In this document: positions 49,911 through 58,682 of the stretch, one piece after another
Numbering within the stretch: position 1 is the first letter of the stretch
How the letters are laid out: the number at the start of each line of letters is the position of its first letter
Source: an uncultured Bacteroidia bacterium
Lineage (GTDB): Bacteria; Bacteroidota; Bacteroidia; Bacteroidales; ML635J-15
Direction: 5' to 3'
Assembly (NCBI GenBank): GCA_902791865.1
Contig: CADAXK010000001.1
Location: 1 to 64,000, forward strand
DNA length: 64,000 bases
Translations under genes and position numbers: made by a program
The notes under the pieces: model-generated
What the model was told of the DNA's origin: nothing
The model's input: the letters and a program-made list of their open reading frames with translations, nothing else
The model's database searches: none

Positions 49911-50783
49911 ATGAGAAGGTTAGTCGTAACAATATTACTGATGGTGTCGCTGCTCTTGGGTGGTCTTTATGCAAGCGCACAAGTAAAGAACGGCGTACAC
50001 AGCAAATTAGCCAAGTACTTTGAGAACGAGCAATGGGAAGACCTCGCATTCAAGTGCGACAAAATGATGATACAGGAAAAATACAAGAATGATGCTGAAT
50101 TGTACTTGTATTCTGCATACGCGTACGCCAAAATCTTCACAATGTGCCTCGACGACCCCAAAATGCTCGACAAGACACCAGAATACCTGCAATCGTATGA
50201 ACTTGCACTCAGATATTCGGTAAATGCAAAGAAAAAGGACAAAAAAGTTAAAATACTTTTCCCCGACAATGACGATCTCTTGAAAGACATAGCCGTAATC
50301 GGAATGTACTATGTTGACCACTATGTTAGCGTAAAAAAATACTCGAAAGCCAATTCGAAGCTAAGGAAAATGTTGAAAACTTATTCCGATGACAATTTTG
50401 TTGCCCTCAATGGATGCCTTGCTGCAATAACTGGCGATACCGCAACTGCAAATCCTATATTAAGGAACCTTGAAGCTCAGGCCGAAAAAGGCAAGCGCAG
50501 AGAAAAGGACACCGATTTTGCAATGATTGATGCATTTGACATATACGCTACATGGCTGTTAGAAAAAGAAACTCCAGATACGGAAGAAGCAAAAAACATT
50601 CTAGCATTGGGACTTAAATTCTTCCCGGACGAACCTGTTCTAATCTACGATCTCGAAATCGCAAAAAATCCTGAATATGCTACGGAGCATGCAAAACCAG
50701 AAAATGCCAAGAAAGCTGAATTTATGGTTAAAGCATCTGCAATAACTGATGATGACGAAGACGATGATGAAGACGATGAATAA
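49911..50783 (+). CDS. Secreted TPR-like protein with acidic tail
   Basis: A 290-residue protein with a signal peptide (MRRLVVTILLMVSLLLGGLYASAQ) and helical, TPR-like repeats (KYFENEQWEDLAFKCDKMM, AELYLYSAYAYAKIF, KKYSKANSKLRKMLKTY). The last ten residues are almost all Asp/Glu (DDDEDDDEDDE). No specific family is recognised. Its stop overlaps the start of the phosphorylase gene by 8 bases, in the codons of the acidic tail, so the two are probably translated together. A periplasmic scaffold role is a guess. Confidence 0.8.
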   Translation: MRRLVVTILLMVSLLLGGLYASAQVKNGVHSKLAKYFENEQWEDLAFKCDKMMIQEKYKNDAELYLYSAYAYAKIFTMCLDDPKMLDKTPEYLQSYELALRYSVNAKKKDKKVKILFPDNDDLLKDIAVIGMYYVDHYVSVKKYSKANSKLRKMLKTYSDDNFVALNGCLAAITGDTATANPILRNLEAQAEKGKRREKDTDFAMIDAFDIYATWLLEKETPDTEEAKNILALGLKFFPDEPVLIYDLEIAKNPEYATEHAKPENAKKAEFMVKASAITDDDEDDDEDDE

Positions 50784-51528
50784 TAATACAATTGGAATTA
50801 TCGGGGGGACAGGCCTCGAAAAAAGCAACATACTCGAAAATCAATCCTCGCAAATAATAACTACCTCATTTGGAGAACCATCTTCCCCAATAATTACAGG
50901 TAGCATCTGCGGAAAGAAAGTGGCAATTGTTTCACGTCACGGATTGGAACACACAATAACACCAAGCAATGTAAACTATCGCGCCAACATAATGGCATTA
51001 AAGAAACTCGGTTGCAAAAACATTATTGCGACAACCGCTTGCGGTAGCCTGCGCGAAGAAATTGCTCCCGGGCATTTCGCAGTTCCTGACCAGTTCATCG
51101 ACTTCACAAAGCATCGCATAAACACTTTCTACGAAGAATTTGAGCCAGGCAACATGGTACACTGCCCGATGGCACATCCATACAACAGCCGCCTGCGCGA
51201 AATATTGGCAGAGGCTACCAAAAAGCAAAATGCAACAGTCCACGAGGAAGCTACTATCATAACCATCGAAGGACCAAGATTTTCATCCAAGGCAGAATCT
51301 AAAATGTTCCGCATGTGGGGAGCAGACCTCATCAACATGACTACGGCTACAGAAACCGCACTTGCCAACGAAGCTGGACTGAACTACGCACTGCTTTCAA
51401 TAGCAACCGATTACGACTGCTGGAAAGACGATGAAAATCCAGTTTCCCTTGAAATGATACTTGAAAATTTCAAGAAGAGTGTCAATGTGATGCAAAAAAT
51501 CCTCGTCGAAGCGATTAAAAACATCTAA
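50776..51528 (+). CDS. MTAP-type purine nucleoside phosphorylase
   Basis: A 250-residue enzyme of the S-methyl-5'-thioadenosine phosphorylase/PNP family: TIGIIGGTGLEKSNI (phosphate), SRHGLEHTITPSNVNYRANIMAL, ATTACGSLREEIAPGHF, IEGPRFSSKAESKMFRMWGADLINMT and the TDYDCW base-binding end. It cleaves methylthioadenosine (or a related nucleoside) with phosphate in polyamine/methionine salvage. The usual MT.PE of the substrate loop reads MTTATE here, so specificity may differ. MNNNTIG (50,776) is taken as start; the frame before it is the acidic tail of the previous gene read differently. Confidence 0.93.
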   Translation: MNNNTIGIIGGTGLEKSNILENQSSQIITTSFGEPSSPIITGSICGKKVAIVSRHGLEHTITPSNVNYRANIMALKKLGCKNIIATTACGSLREEIAPGHFAVPDQFIDFTKHRINTFYEEFEPGNMVHCPMAHPYNSRLREILAEATKKQNATVHEEATIITIEGPRFSSKAESKMFRMWGADLINMTTATETALANEAGLNYALLSIATDYDCWKDDENPVSLEMILENFKKSVNVMQKILVEAIKNI

Positions 51529-51530
51529 AA

Positions 51531-52271
51531 ATGTCCCAAATAACAAGTTACGAGGTTATCCGAATCATAAATAGGAAGCCTCTATTCCTTAGCGACCATT
51601 TCGCAAGGTTCGAAAATACTCTTGCATCTGTCGATAGCAACATTAAAGTCGAAAACATACAGTTCGGTAATATGCTGTACAAGTGCATAACTGACAACAA
51701 CATAGAAAACGGCAACATCAAGGTCGAAGCCATTTACGACAGCGACAGCAAAACTATGGAATACATTTGCCACGAAATTTCTCACCACTACCCAACTGCC
51801 GAACAATACAAAATGGGCGTTCCTACTAAGACTTTCGCCTACGAGCGCCAGAATCCACACAACAAGATTTGGAACCAGAACCTCCGCGACACCGTAGACA
51901 AGTTCATCGCCGACAACAAAATATTTGAAGCCGTATATGTAAACTCGCACAACAAAATTACCGAAGGGACACGCTCCAACATCTTCTTCATCAGTGGCGA
52001 CAAACTGATTTCGGCGCAGGAAAAGGATATTCTGAAAGGCGTTACACGCAAATACATAATCGACACAGCAAAACGCAACGGATTTGTCTATGAGGAAAAG
52101 GACATCGACTTGTCGGAAATTTCCAGTTTCGATGCGGCTTTCATTTCTGGAACATCGCCCAAAATTCTGCCAATATCCAGCATCAACGAAGTAAAATACA
52201 ATGTTGACAACGAAAAACTTCGTATGCTAATGCAGAAATTCAACGAGGTCATAAACCAAAACATCGGATAG
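51531..52271 (+). CDS. Class IV aminotransferase / aminodeoxychorismate lyase family
   Basis: A 246-residue PLP enzyme of fold type IV. NPHNKIWNQNLRD probably holds the PLP Lys; KITEGTRSNIFFISGDKL and GVTRKYIIDTAKRNG are the conserved family blocks. Members are 4-amino-4-deoxychorismate lyase (PabC, folate), branched-chain or D-amino acid aminotransferases; the small size favours a PabC-like enzyme. It starts 2 bp after the phosphorylase stop codon, in one operon. Confidence 0.9.
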   Translation: MSQITSYEVIRIINRKPLFLSDHFARFENTLASVDSNIKVENIQFGNMLYKCITDNNIENGNIKVEAIYDSDSKTMEYICHEISHHYPTAEQYKMGVPTKTFAYERQNPHNKIWNQNLRDTVDKFIADNKIFEAVYVNSHNKITEGTRSNIFFISGDKLISAQEKDILKGVTRKYIIDTAKRNGFVYEEKDIDLSEISSFDAAFISGTSPKILPISSINEVKYNVDNEKLRMLMQKFNEVINQNIG

Positions 52272-52542
52272 TGAATACAAAAAAAGAATGTCAGTCCGCA
52301 AGTCAGAATGTTTTTTAAAGCCGAAGGCAGAGCAAACTTGTTTGATATGTTAAGGCGCATAAAAACATCTGCAAGGCAAACATACACGCGATACGAAGCG
52401 GAGAGCGTTGTAATGTTCGATTGTGCGGAATCCCCAATGAAAAGAAGATTCCGTACAGACAGGCTCACAAGCATCGTACCTTATGCTGTTCGCTTTGTCT
52501 TACGGAATGACTAAGAAAGAGTAAAATAATATATTCTGTTAA
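52272..52542. repeat. Non-coding gap with decayed dispersed element
   Basis: About 270 bp without a gene. CGCGATACGAAGCGGAGAGCGTTGT (within 52,388-52,412) parallels the block at 34,413-34,437. 'gattccgtacagac...cttacggaatgac' forms an imperfect inverted repeat near 52,449-52,511. Confidence 0.45.
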
Positions 52543-53145
52543 ATGTTAAACTATAGGCTACTCCTTAAGCATATTATTGCAATAGTCGCAATGTTCGCAT
52601 CCTTTTGCACAAATGCCCAAGAAAATTGGCATAATTGCAACTGCGACACACCTATATATTACCGTATCTGCGAAAGTGGCAAGGATTATCAAGTCAAATG
52701 CAAATTCCTAATTAACAAGCCGATAGACAAGTGCATAGACATATTCTGCAATGCCGAAAACCACACTAAATGGATTTACAACTGCATTGATAGCCGTACA
52801 TTAAAAAAGGATTCTACATCGGGAATTTTCCGCAACATAATTGAAGCGCCATTCTTCATGAAAGACCGCGAAGTGTTTGTAGAATACAATGTTACGCACA
52901 ACAGTAACGGGAGCATCACTGTAACAAACATCTGCTTGCCCGACTACAAAGCACGCAACGACAAGTATGAGCGTATAACACGCCTGAAAGCGACATACAT
53001 TTTTACGCCCAAAGGCAAAAATTCAACCGAGGTGGATTATTTCACCGAAACTGGTGGCCCCGCGAACCTTCCCGATTTTCTACTGCACATTTTCCTTTGC
53101 AAATCAACAATGCAAACAATTGAGAATCTGAACAAAATGAATTAA
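52543..53145 (+). CDS. Secreted START-domain protein
   Basis: A 200-residue protein with a signal peptide (MLNYRLLLKHIIAIVAMFASFCTNAQ) and a START/SRPBCC lipid-binding fold (INKPIDKCIDIFCNAENHTKWIYNC, FFMKDREVFVEY, a long last helix TMQTIENLNK). The mature start has a CNCDTPIYYRIC stretch with several Cys, possibly disulfide-bonded. Homologues in Bacteroidota are common and not characterised. Confidence 0.88.
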   Translation: MLNYRLLLKHIIAIVAMFASFCTNAQENWHNCNCDTPIYYRICESGKDYQVKCKFLINKPIDKCIDIFCNAENHTKWIYNCIDSRTLKKDSTSGIFRNIIEAPFFMKDREVFVEYNVTHNSNGSITVTNICLPDYKARNDKYERITRLKATYIFTPKGKNSTEVDYFTETGGPANLPDFLLHIFLCKSTMQTIENLNKMN

Positions 53146-53242
53146 AAGAACCCACACAAAGCATTTCTAAGCAACACATTTTTGAATCTTTAAATTTTTA
53201 AATCATTGTATTTTTAGCATAGCTAGTCTTCAAACTTTTATA

Positions 53243-53250
53243 TACTTTTG
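53243..53250 (+). promoter_or_regulatory. -7 element of the His-rich protein/TonB receptor unit
   Basis: TACTTTTG, 17 bp before ATG 53,268. No other -7 box is evident before the receptor gene, which suggests one transcript for both. Confidence 0.55.
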
Positions 53251-53267
53251 CACCGCAATTTAAAGGC

Positions 53268-53612
53268 ATGGAGAAGCTACGGAAAATATTATGTGCATTG
53301 TTTTTGACATTGTTCGTAGGAACATTCCTAAGCAACACTATATTCCCTCATAGTCATATAGTTAGGGGGATGATTGTGGCTCACTCCCACCCTTACAATC
53401 CATTTTCAGAAAATGAGCACCAACATAGCGACGACGAAATAATCCTCATCGCTTACCTCGCAAATATTTCTATTATCGAAACAGAAAAACAGGAAATCCC
53501 ACCGGTTTTTCTTTCTCCGACAGAATTCATACTAAAAGAATATATCCCTAGTCGTGTACAAAGCAGTGCTATCCTGTTCGCACGTCCACGCGACCCTCCT
53601 GCTAATATTTAA
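53268..53612 (+). CDS. Small membrane-anchored His-rich protein
   Basis: A 114-residue protein with one N-terminal hydrophobic segment (KILCALFLTLFVGTFLSNTIF) followed by a His-rich stretch (HSH, HSHP, HQHSDDE between about residues 28 and 65) and a Pro-rich end. I recall small proteins like this next to TonB receptors in Bacteroidales (DUF6769-like), but the match is from memory. The His residues suggest metal binding in the periplasm. The TonB receptor gene follows after 64 bp. Confidence 0.75.
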   Translation: MEKLRKILCALFLTLFVGTFLSNTIFPHSHIVRGMIVAHSHPYNPFSENEHQHSDDEIILIAYLANISIIETEKQEIPPVFLSPTEFILKEYIPSRVQSSAILFARPRDPPANI

Positions 53613-53676
53613 CTACAACAGAAAAGCAAACTATTGCCAGTAAATATTTATCAGTAGGAAATTTAACAAAAAAAAG

Positions 53677-55962
53677 ATGAAAAAATATATACTGTTGGCA
53701 TTTATGCTGACATTGTGTCTGTGCCTAATGGCACAGACCGACAAGAGAACCGATGCAAACATTTTCGGACATGTAGTTGACAAGCAGAGCGGCGAACATC
53801 TGCCGTACATCAACATAATGGTTAAAGGCACATCGATAGGCACCGCCACCGATGCTACCGGACATTTCCACCTCAATAACCTTCCAACGGGAAAACTTAC
53901 CATTGTGGCACAAAGCATTGGCTATATGCCGCAGGAAAAAATTGTAGATGTGGAAAAAGGCAAAATGATTGAGCTGAATTTCGAAATAGAGGAAGATGCC
54001 ATAATGCTCAACGATGTAGTGGTTTCGGCAAACAAAAACCAGACGAACAGAATGGAAGCTCCTGTGGTAGTTGGAGTTATATCGCCCAAGACATTTGAGA
54101 ACACCAACTCGGTATGTCTTGCCGAAGGGCTTAACTTCCAACCCGGACTAAGATTGGAAACAAACTGCCAAAACTGCGGATTCCAACAAGTACGCATAAA
54201 CGGACTGGAAGGTTCTTACTCGCAGATACTTATTGATGGCAGAGCCGTAAGCAGTGCATTGTCACAGGTTTATGGTTTGGAGCAAATTCCAGTGAACATG
54301 ATCGAAAAAGTAGAGGTTATTCGCGGTGGCGGTTCGGCAATTTTTGGTTCTAACGCCGTAGCAGGAACAATAAACATACTTACACGCGAACCGCAATTCA
54401 ATAGTCTATCTCTAGGCAACACCACCACGCTCATTGGAATGAAGAAAGCTGATGTAAACACTACACTCAACGCATCGGTGGTTTCGAACGACAACAAGGC
54501 TGGCATAACAATCTTCGCCTCCGCCCGTCAGCGCAGTCCGTTCGATTACGATGGCGACGGCTTTACCGAAATCGGCAAGATAAACGCCAAGAACATCGGC
54601 TTCCGCGGATACCTGAAAACTGGCGACTACACCAAACTCACGCTCGAATACCACACTATGGATGAATTACGGCGCGGAGGCAACAAACTTACACAACCAG
54701 CACACGAAGCCGACATTACCGAACAAACCGACCACAAGATACATTGCGCTGGAGCGAAGTACGACATCTTCTCAAAAAACAGCAAGCATTGGTTCCAGAT
54801 ATACTCGTCGCTACAAAACATAAACCGCAGTAGCTATTATGGCACAGGACAAGATCCCAACGCATACGGCAATACCAAAGATTTTGCATCGGTTAGCGGA
54901 TTTCAGTATGTATTCTTCATGGATAAATTCCTATTTATGCCAGCCACGCTCACAACAGGAATTGAATACAACTACAACTCGCTTTATGACGAATCAATTG
55001 GCTACAATAGAATTATCGAACAGAACATACACATTTACAGCGCATTTATACAAAACGAATGGAAGATAACAAAGCTATCATTCCTCATCGGCGGACGAAT
55101 CGACAAGCACAACATGATAAAGAACCCGATAATCAGTCCGCGTTGCAACATAAGGTATTCACCACTAAAATGGATGTCGATGCGTGCTGGCTATGCAATG
55201 GGATTCCGCGCTCCGCAGGCATTCAACGAAGACCTGCACATTGCAGCTGTCGGCGGAGAAGTTTCGCTCATCAGCATCGACCCAGCACTAAGACCAGAAA
55301 AATCGCACTCGGCAAATGCATCCATCGATTTCAATACCCAGTGGTCGCGGTCGGCAATAGATTTCCTTGTCGAAGGTTTCTACACAGTGCTGAACGATGT
55401 GTTCATACTTGAAGAAAACGGCCACGATACCAACGACAACCTACTGTTAACCAGAACAAACGGAAGCGGAGCAACAGTTGCGGGTGCAAATTTTGAATTG
55501 AAATACATTCCGACTAAAAAAGTTGAAATACAGGCTGGATTCACCTACCAGCAAAGCCGCTACAAACAACCTGAGCAATGGAGCGAAACCGTTGTGGCAC
55601 AAAGACGTATGTTCCGCACTCCGGACACCTACGGCTTCATTACAACATACTACAATCCGCTGAGGAACTTCGACATTGCACTTTCGGGAACATACACAGG
55701 CAAGATGCTTATCCAGCATTTTGCAGGATACATCAGCGAGGATGCCGAAACCATCAGCAAGCCGTTCTTCGACATGAACCTAAAACTTTCGTACACCTTT
55801 AAAATAAAGGACGATGTAAACCTTGAAACAAGTCTCGGCATGAAAAACATTTTCAACAGCTATCAGAACGACTTCGACCAAGGCGAACTCCGTGATGCCG
55901 GCTACATCTACGGACCAAGTCTTCCGAGAAGCATCTATTTTGGTGTGAAGATTTCGCTGTAG
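53677..55962 (+). CDS. TonB-dependent outer membrane receptor
   Basis: A 761-residue receptor: signal peptide, a CarboxypepD-regulatory-like domain (about 28-110, IFGHVVDKQSGEHLPYINIMVKG), the plug (EAPVVVGVISPKTFENT..., IEKVEVIRGGGSAIFGSNAVAGTINI) and a 22-strand-type barrel ending SIYFGVKISL. In the plug, ETNCQNCGFQQVRINGLEG has Cys164 and Cys167, a pair typical of a subgroup of Bacteroidota receptors. The ligand is unknown; the His-rich neighbour suggests a metal or metal complex. It takes up its substrate with energy from TonB-ExbBD. No SusD partner, so not a glycan-utilisation locus. Confidence 0.94.
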   Translation: MKKYILLAFMLTLCLCLMAQTDKRTDANIFGHVVDKQSGEHLPYINIMVKGTSIGTATDATGHFHLNNLPTGKLTIVAQSIGYMPQEKIVDVEKGKMIELNFEIEEDAIMLNDVVVSANKNQTNRMEAPVVVGVISPKTFENTNSVCLAEGLNFQPGLRLETNCQNCGFQQVRINGLEGSYSQILIDGRAVSSALSQVYGLEQIPVNMIEKVEVIRGGGSAIFGSNAVAGTINILTREPQFNSLSLGNTTTLIGMKKADVNTTLNASVVSNDNKAGITIFASARQRSPFDYDGDGFTEIGKINAKNIGFRGYLKTGDYTKLTLEYHTMDELRRGGNKLTQPAHEADITEQTDHKIHCAGAKYDIFSKNSKHWFQIYSSLQNINRSSYYGTGQDPNAYGNTKDFASVSGFQYVFFMDKFLFMPATLTTGIEYNYNSLYDESIGYNRIIEQNIHIYSAFIQNEWKITKLSFLIGGRIDKHNMIKNPIISPRCNIRYSPLKWMSMRAGYAMGFRAPQAFNEDLHIAAVGGEVSLISIDPALRPEKSHSANASIDFNTQWSRSAIDFLVEGFYTVLNDVFILEENGHDTNDNLLLTRTNGSGATVAGANFELKYIPTKKVEIQAGFTYQQSRYKQPEQWSETVVAQRRMFRTPDTYGFITTYYNPLRNFDIALSGTYTGKMLIQHFAGYISEDAETISKPFFDMNLKLSYTFKIKDDVNLETSLGMKNIFNSYQNDFDQGELRDAGYIYGPSLPRSIYFGVKISL

Positions 55963-55963
55963 A

Positions 55964-55992
55964 CAAAAAACGACTACGAAAACGTAGCCGTT
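55964..55992. terminator. Bidirectional terminator
   Basis: ACGACTACG, loop AAAA, CGTAGCCGT (9-bp stem with one mismatch) is preceded by an A run and followed by AT-rich sequence, between the convergent receptor and DUF4221-like genes. Confidence 0.7.
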
Positions 55993-56017
55993 CATTTATA
56001 AATTATAGGAAGTTTTA

Positions 56018-57697
56018 CTACTTAACAACAACAATCACCTCGCCATACTCATCCAAAACATATTTTGAATTTTCATCTGGACCTGTAATTTGAGGCAAAA
56101 GCTTGTCTTCGATTGCGTCAGCTTGATAAATAGTATCTAAGATTACCATGCCGTCATTTACTACAGTTATTCTTGGGTTTAGAAGCAAACTTGTTTTTGC
56201 AACAGTTTTCATAATACCAGTAGAATCTTTAGCGACTTTGTCAAAATACGAAAGACCCGTTTGCCTAATGTAAGAATCAAGATGGGCAGTGTTATTGGCT
56301 GATAAAATTATATACAAAGGAACCTTGTTTAACACTTCCTTGTTCTCTAACAATGTATATATGGCATCATTCTCACAACCTATACACCCCTCGTTGCAAT
56401 GTATGGTCAAAATTTTATATGAGGATTCTTTTATATTCATTTGTGACTTTACAAAATTGATTGGCGGACAACCATCAAGCAAAGCATTCTTTTTGTCCTC
56501 CAAATTCTGCTTCATAGTTTGTAGGACATTCCTACAGGAGTCAATGTATTTGTCGTAATCATGGTCAGTCTTGACTAATTTAAGATAATTTATAGTGACA
56601 GTTGAATCGTCCAGGCTTCTTACATTTAGTATTATGTCCTTATTGTATACAGTTGGCCAGTACTTGGGGTCATAAATATCTCCTAAATATTGAAAATTTT
56701 TGTCTGCTAATATTAGTCCAGATTTAAATTCTCCATATATTTTTTCGTTAAAAAATATTGGACTTAAATATATTTGATTGTATTCGTCATATTCAACATA
56801 TCCATAGCAATATGGTATTTCATTTCCAAATTCGTCTGGATATGGAAGCGGCATTATGCTGTCAGCTAAAGCAGATTTAAAATAATGCTTGATGACACTA
56901 TCACGCTCAAAGTCCCATTCAAATGCAGACGACGAGTAAGAATATCTGAATATTGGCAAATCGTTAGCTGTTTTTCTTATCCAAATCGGCTGATTTGTAG
57001 GATAATATTGAGCCTCCTTTATATATGCGAATTTCCTATGCTTTGAAATATGGTATTTGTTTTCCTTTGTATCCATACGGATTCCAAGAGGGAGCGGATT
57101 TTCTACAGACTCTTTTGTTCCTAGCATACCATACGATGTAGAATAGGTACTACGAAAAATTATGCTACTACGGCAAAAGACAAATTCTTTCTGAGGAGGA
57201 ATAAGTTTATTTATGTCATATTTATAATCTTGCAATTCCGCTTGATCTACATCGTATCCATATATTTTCTTCACATTGCCATCCCAATCGATAAGTCGCA
57301 AGGCTTGCGGTGTCTGAAGTTCCATTTCATAATAAAGATTTTTGCAGTTAATGAAAATACTATCCTTCCCTTCAAAATGAAAATGACACATTATGTCCAA
57401 AGTATCAACAATTATATCGTGTATCTTTTCTCCGCTTTCAATGTCATAGAAAGACAAAGAGCTACTATATATTGGTAAAGAACTGTGACACATGCTAAGT
57501 ATTAAAACGTTCTTACCATCTATGGGTACCAATTGATAGCCTGAAATTTTTTTATCTCTGTCTTCTTCTGCAAGAAGAATGTTTTGAGTTTTATAGACTT
57601 CATAGTCATACACATATTTGTCTTTTTGCATAGTCATATCATTGCATGAAAAAAGCGTAAGTGATAATATGACTAGTAATAATAGTTTTCTACTCAT
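56018..57697 (-). CDS. DUF4221-like lipoprotein with thioredoxin-like C-terminal part
   Basis: A 559-residue lipoprotein (lipobox LFSC, about residue 18). Most of it is beta-rich and probably a propeller, similar to DUF4221/6-bladed propeller proteins of Bacteroidota. From about residue 425 a different domain starts: SYKILTIHCNEGCIGCENDAI with Cys434, Cys438 and Cys441 (C-x3-C-x2-C), then VPLYIILSANN and PRITVVNDGMVIL, like a thioredoxin-fold redox domain with unusual spacing. The small lipoprotein at 57,749 lies 51 bp upstream on the same strand. Role unknown. Confidence 0.8.
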   Translation of the reverse strand: MSRKLLLLVILSLTLFSCNDMTMQKDKYVYDYEVYKTQNILLAEEDRDKKISGYQLVPIDGKNVLILSMCHSSLPIYSSSLSFYDIESGEKIHDIIVDTLDIMCHFHFEGKDSIFINCKNLYYEMELQTPQALRLIDWDGNVKKIYGYDVDQAELQDYKYDINKLIPPQKEFVFCRSSIIFRSTYSTSYGMLGTKESVENPLPLGIRMDTKENKYHISKHRKFAYIKEAQYYPTNQPIWIRKTANDLPIFRYSYSSSAFEWDFERDSVIKHYFKSALADSIMPLPYPDEFGNEIPYCYGYVEYDEYNQIYLSPIFFNEKIYGEFKSGLILADKNFQYLGDIYDPKYWPTVYNKDIILNVRSLDDSTVTINYLKLVKTDHDYDKYIDSCRNVLQTMKQNLEDKKNALLDGCPPINFVKSQMNIKESSYKILTIHCNEGCIGCENDAIYTLLENKEVLNKVPLYIILSANNTAHLDSYIRQTGLSYFDKVAKDSTGIMKTVAKTSLLLNPRITVVNDGMVILDTIYQADAIEDKLLPQITGPDENSKYVLDEYGEVIVVVK

Positions 57698-57748
57698 GTC
57701 ATTTTGTAAAATAAGCGAGACACGATTGTGCCTCGCAGGTGTTAATAA

Positions 57749-58162
57749 TTACTTCTTATTGAATACAACAGAAGTTGTAAAGGTAACTTTTCCATTTGAA
57801 TCTGTAGAATTGTAACAATTCGTTGCGGCCTTATTTTCGTCACATACATAGGTAATGATTACAGGTCTGCCATCTACATATTGATATACAGGTGTTAATG
57901 TCCCTGTCCATTTGGGTTTTTCAAGTGCTCTACTAGTTTGTGGTTGTTGTTCGTAGATAATGAAACCTCTATCATTCGGATTGTTTTCATTATAGTACAG
58001 ATCTCCAACAAAACCATCTTCATTAACATAGCCCTTTTGCAACAACACATAGTTAGCCTCATTTACGCCATTGTTTACTGTCATTTCTGCAACATTTTCC
58101 TTTTCACATGATGTCAATACGAATGCCATTAATACGGCAGCCATTAAAACTATTCTATTCAT
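57749..58162 (-). CDS. Small lipoprotein of unknown function
   Basis: A 137-residue lipoprotein (lipobox VLTSC, Cys19) with a short acidic N-terminal part and a mature domain containing YVDGRPVIITYVCDENKAATNC (two Cys, possible disulfide). Tyr- and Asn-rich; no family is recognised. It precedes the DUF4221-like gene on the same strand and may be its partner. An inverted repeat lies in its leader at 58,197-58,235. Confidence 0.75.
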   Translation of the reverse strand: MNRIVLMAAVLMAFVLTSCEKENVAEMTVNNGVNEANYVLLQKGYVNEDGFVGDLYYNENNPNDRGFIIYEQQPQTSRALEKPKWTGTLTPVYQYVDGRPVIITYVCDENKAATNCYNSTDSNGKVTFTTSVVFNKK

Positions 58163-58654
58163 AATTATATTTTTTTTAATTTTGATAATTAATTATTTAT
58201 GGGATTTAAATTTTCAACTGCAACCTATCCCATAATCGGCTACAATTTTATCATGCATTTTCTATCCAGAAAATACATTTCCCCCATATTGTGCCCTCAT
58301 ACTAACTATATAATAAAAATATAGCGAGGGCTAACTTATCCGCCATGCATCGAAATTACAATCGGATTTGACCTATATATATTTATATACAAGTTGCTCA
58401 TATCATCGCACAACATAATTTACGATGCAAGTATAAATATATATTTTAACACGAACAAGAATTTCCATATTTTTTTTTACATAATCATAAATACTATATT
58501 TTATGCCAAGTATTTATTAGTTCATTACTATATATATTCATCTGTATATATATTATAAAATCATTTTCAATGCATGCCTCTGGTCATAGTAATATGCAAC
58601 CACGTCAGCAAAAAATCCCAACAAATAGCGATTGCACACATTATTTTTCCACAA
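58163..58654. other. Very AT-rich divergent gap with a leader hairpin
   Basis: About 500 bp between the small lipoprotein and feoB genes, with long runs of 'tatatatatttatatac' type. TTATGGGAT (58,197-58,205) and ATCCCATAA (58,227-58,235) form a 9-bp inverted repeat with a 21-nt loop, in what would be the lipoprotein leader. Its likely minus-strand -7 element is a near-consensus CAAGTATA near 58,428. No gene is seen. Confidence 0.5.
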
Positions 58655-58662
58655 TACTTTTG
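58632..58662 (+). promoter_or_regulatory. feoAB promoter
   Basis: TTG (58,632-58,634) and TACTTTTG (58,655-58,662) with 20-bp spacing, an almost ideal match to the Bacteroidota consensus, 20 bp before the start codon. No obvious Fur box was identified. Confidence 0.7.
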
Positions 58663-58682
58663 CGGCGTAAATTGGAATTGTA

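Noticed and set aside
53677-55962. SusC-type glycan receptor
   Set aside because: No susD gene follows, and the protein is shorter than SusC-like receptors; an ordinary TonB receptor fits better.
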